Part shown: in pieces, positions 6,506-7,615 of the stretch | Numbering within the stretch: position 1 is the first letter of the stretch | How the letters are laid out: each line of letters opens with the position of its first letter | Assembly: GCA_041862635.1 (NCBI GenBank) | Contig: JBGVTO010000076.1 | Coordinates: 1 to 7,615 of the forward strand | Length of the DNA stretch: 7,615 bases | Source: NIOZ-UU13 sp041862635 | GTDB taxonomy: Bacteria > Planctomycetota > Phycisphaerae > Sedimentisphaerales > Anaerobacaceae | Direction: 5' to 3' | Notes under the pieces: model-generated | Database searches by the model: none | What the model was told of the DNA's origin: nothing | The model's input: only the letters and a program-made list of their open reading frames with translations | Made by a program: the position numbers and the translations under genes

Positions 6506-6517
6506 CTTCCTTTCCTC
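6506..6517 (-). promoter_or_regulatory. Ribosome binding site that sets the beta-propeller start at 6501
   Basis: The minus strand reads GAGGAAAGGAAG, ending four bases before ATG-AAA-AGG at 6501. The upstream in-frame ATG at 6540 lacks a comparable purine-rich site and would place 13 charged residues ahead of the signal peptide. Confidence 0.75.
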
Positions 6518-6567
6518 GAGAGTTTATATTTAAAATCCATCTCGGTATCGAATTGAAATAATCTTTA

Positions 6568-7554
6568 TCAGAATTCCCGAACATCGGACGTATCGGATTT
6601 CACGTGTGGTAAAATCACAAGCAGAACAATACCCAGCACGAGCATGGCTATCCCAAGAATCTGTGAAATGGTCAGAATTCCAAGCTCGTACGGATTGTCG
6701 TCTCTGATAAATTCCAGAAGAAATCGAGTGAAGCCGTACAGGACAAACATTAGCCCGACCATCGAGCCCGGCTGGCCGAGTAGTTTCGAAGTATTCTCCG
6801 AACCGGTCCTCTCCAAGCTCTTGCGCCAAAACACATACAGAATACCACATAACAGCAGAGCATTGGCGGATGAGTAGAGCTGAGAGGGGTGAACGGGAAG
6901 GCAACGATACCTGCCTTTTGTCACCTCATATCGCTGCTGCTCTGTCAGCTCCTGCAAGGGCTTCGGATACCATTTGCCGTTTTTGTCATAGAAGCTGAGG
7001 TACTCGGCTTGGGGCAGCTTGAGGTGCGGCTCAGGTCTGTTTCTTTTTAGGTCAGGATTAATCTGACTGATGTACACAAACGACCCATAGGGAAAGCGAA
7101 CACCCCAGGGCAGGTCCGTCGGCTTGCCAAAGCAGTCGGCGTTTAAAAAACACCCTATCCGCCCAATGGCTAGGCCCATCATCAGCCCAATTGCCATTAT
7201 ATCCAGATACCGGCGAACGGGCAATTTATGATGGTGGAGATAGAATAACAAAAAGCCGATAGCCGGGATCACTCCACCCAGGAATTCCAGGCCACCGTGC
7301 CACGTAGCAAAAATATTCAGAGGGTCCTCACGAAATTGGTCGAAGTAGTGGACCACGAAGAAGGCCCGTGCGCCCACCACACCGATAATTAGTGAGTAAA
7401 GGGCTGCGTTGGTAATCATTGCCGGGTCCAGGCGTGCACGTCGGCTCAATCGTCTCATCATAAAAAGCGCCGCGAGGAACCCGAGCACCATCATGGGACC
7501 GAAATTGCTGATTTTCAGGTGGAACAAGGGTATCTCAAACAAACGTTGATACAT
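6568..7554 (-). CDS. lgt: Prolipoprotein diacylglyceryl transferase (Lgt)
   Basis: Lgt transfers diacylglycerol from phosphatidylglycerol to the lipobox cysteine of prolipoproteins in the cytoplasmic membrane, the first step of lipoprotein maturation. The 328-residue protein has several membrane segments and the family signatures: WHGGLEFLGG (His86, catalytic-region His), GRIGCFLNADCFG (Arg132 and Asn138), HPSQLY (222-227), and YGFTRFLLEFIR with Arg277 and Glu281. It is longer than the usual 260-290 residues because of a hydrophilic insertion of about 60 residues (157-220) before HPSQLY. The Glu that commonly follows HPxQLY is Ser here, and Asp140 stands near the usual Glu of the GRIGNFxNGE motif. 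The start at 7554 has only a weak CGAAAG upstream, but it gives the expected N-terminus. The gene is 66 bases upstream of the beta-propeller gene on the same strand. Confidence 0.95.
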   Translation of the reverse strand: MYQRLFEIPLFHLKISNFGPMMVLGFLAALFMMRRLSRRARLDPAMITNAALYSLIIGVVGARAFFVVHYFDQFREDPLNIFATWHGGLEFLGGVIPAIGFLLFYLHHHKLPVRRYLDIMAIGLMMGLAIGRIGCFLNADCFGKPTDLPWGVRFPYGSFVYISQINPDLKRNRPEPHLKLPQAEYLSFYDKNGKWYPKPLQELTEQQRYEVTKGRYRCLPVHPSQLYSSANALLLCGILYVFWRKSLERTGSENTSKLLGQPGSMVGLMFVLYGFTRFLLEFIRDDNPYELGILTISQILGIAMLVLGIVLLVILPHVKSDTSDVREF

Positions 7555-7615
7555 ATTAAAACTTTCGTTAACCTGCTACACTTATCCGTAATTTAATTTC
7601 ACCAGATGATTTTCG

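Noticed and set aside
6502..6540. Upstream in-frame ATG giving a 1046-residue beta-propeller protein
   Set aside because: The ATG at 6501 has a strong purine-rich ribosome binding site four bases away and starts directly at the signal peptide; the extra 13 residues are charged and unlike a signal sequence start.

Overview
The window carries four genes, all on the minus strand, so transcription runs from high to low coordinates. The likely source is a Planctomycetes bacterium, probably close to Phycisphaerae/Sedimentisphaerales. That is an inference from gene content: a large exported PQQ-type beta-propeller protein with a methyltransferase-like head, a DUF5060 glycoside hydrolase with calcium-binding thrombospondin type 3 repeats, an Lgt with a long internal insertion, and a divergent NRAMP-like transporter. 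No rRNA, tRNA, CRISPR array, integrase or transposase gene was seen.

Layout in order of transcription: lgt (7554-6568, prolipoprotein diacylglyceryl transferase); 66 bases; the exported PQQ beta-propeller protein (6501-3400; an upstream in-frame ATG at 6540 is rejected on ribosome-binding-site grounds); a 431-base gap rich in inverted repeats (2969-3399); the DUF5060 glycoside hydrolase (2968-728); a 107-base spacer with a perfect 16-bp inverted repeat; and the N-terminal 206 codons of an NRAMP-like membrane transporter (620-1), cut by the window edge.

The genes do not form an obvious single pathway. Three act at or beyond the cytoplasmic membrane. Lgt installs the lipid on lipoproteins. The hydrolase has a Cys-containing signal peptide that could make it a substrate of this modification. 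The beta-propeller protein is secreted. The NRAMP-like protein is an inner-membrane carrier.

The most unusual content is small palindromic DNA. A 39-bp palindromic segment (2452-2490) sits in frame inside the hydrolase gene, adds 13 residues between two domains and is bounded by a 5-bp direct repeat, as expected of a coding-sequence-invading mini-element. A roughly 117-bp imperfect inverted repeat (3062-3178) fills part of the large intergenic gap. A third inverted repeat (637-719) lies directly before the transporter's ribosome binding site.
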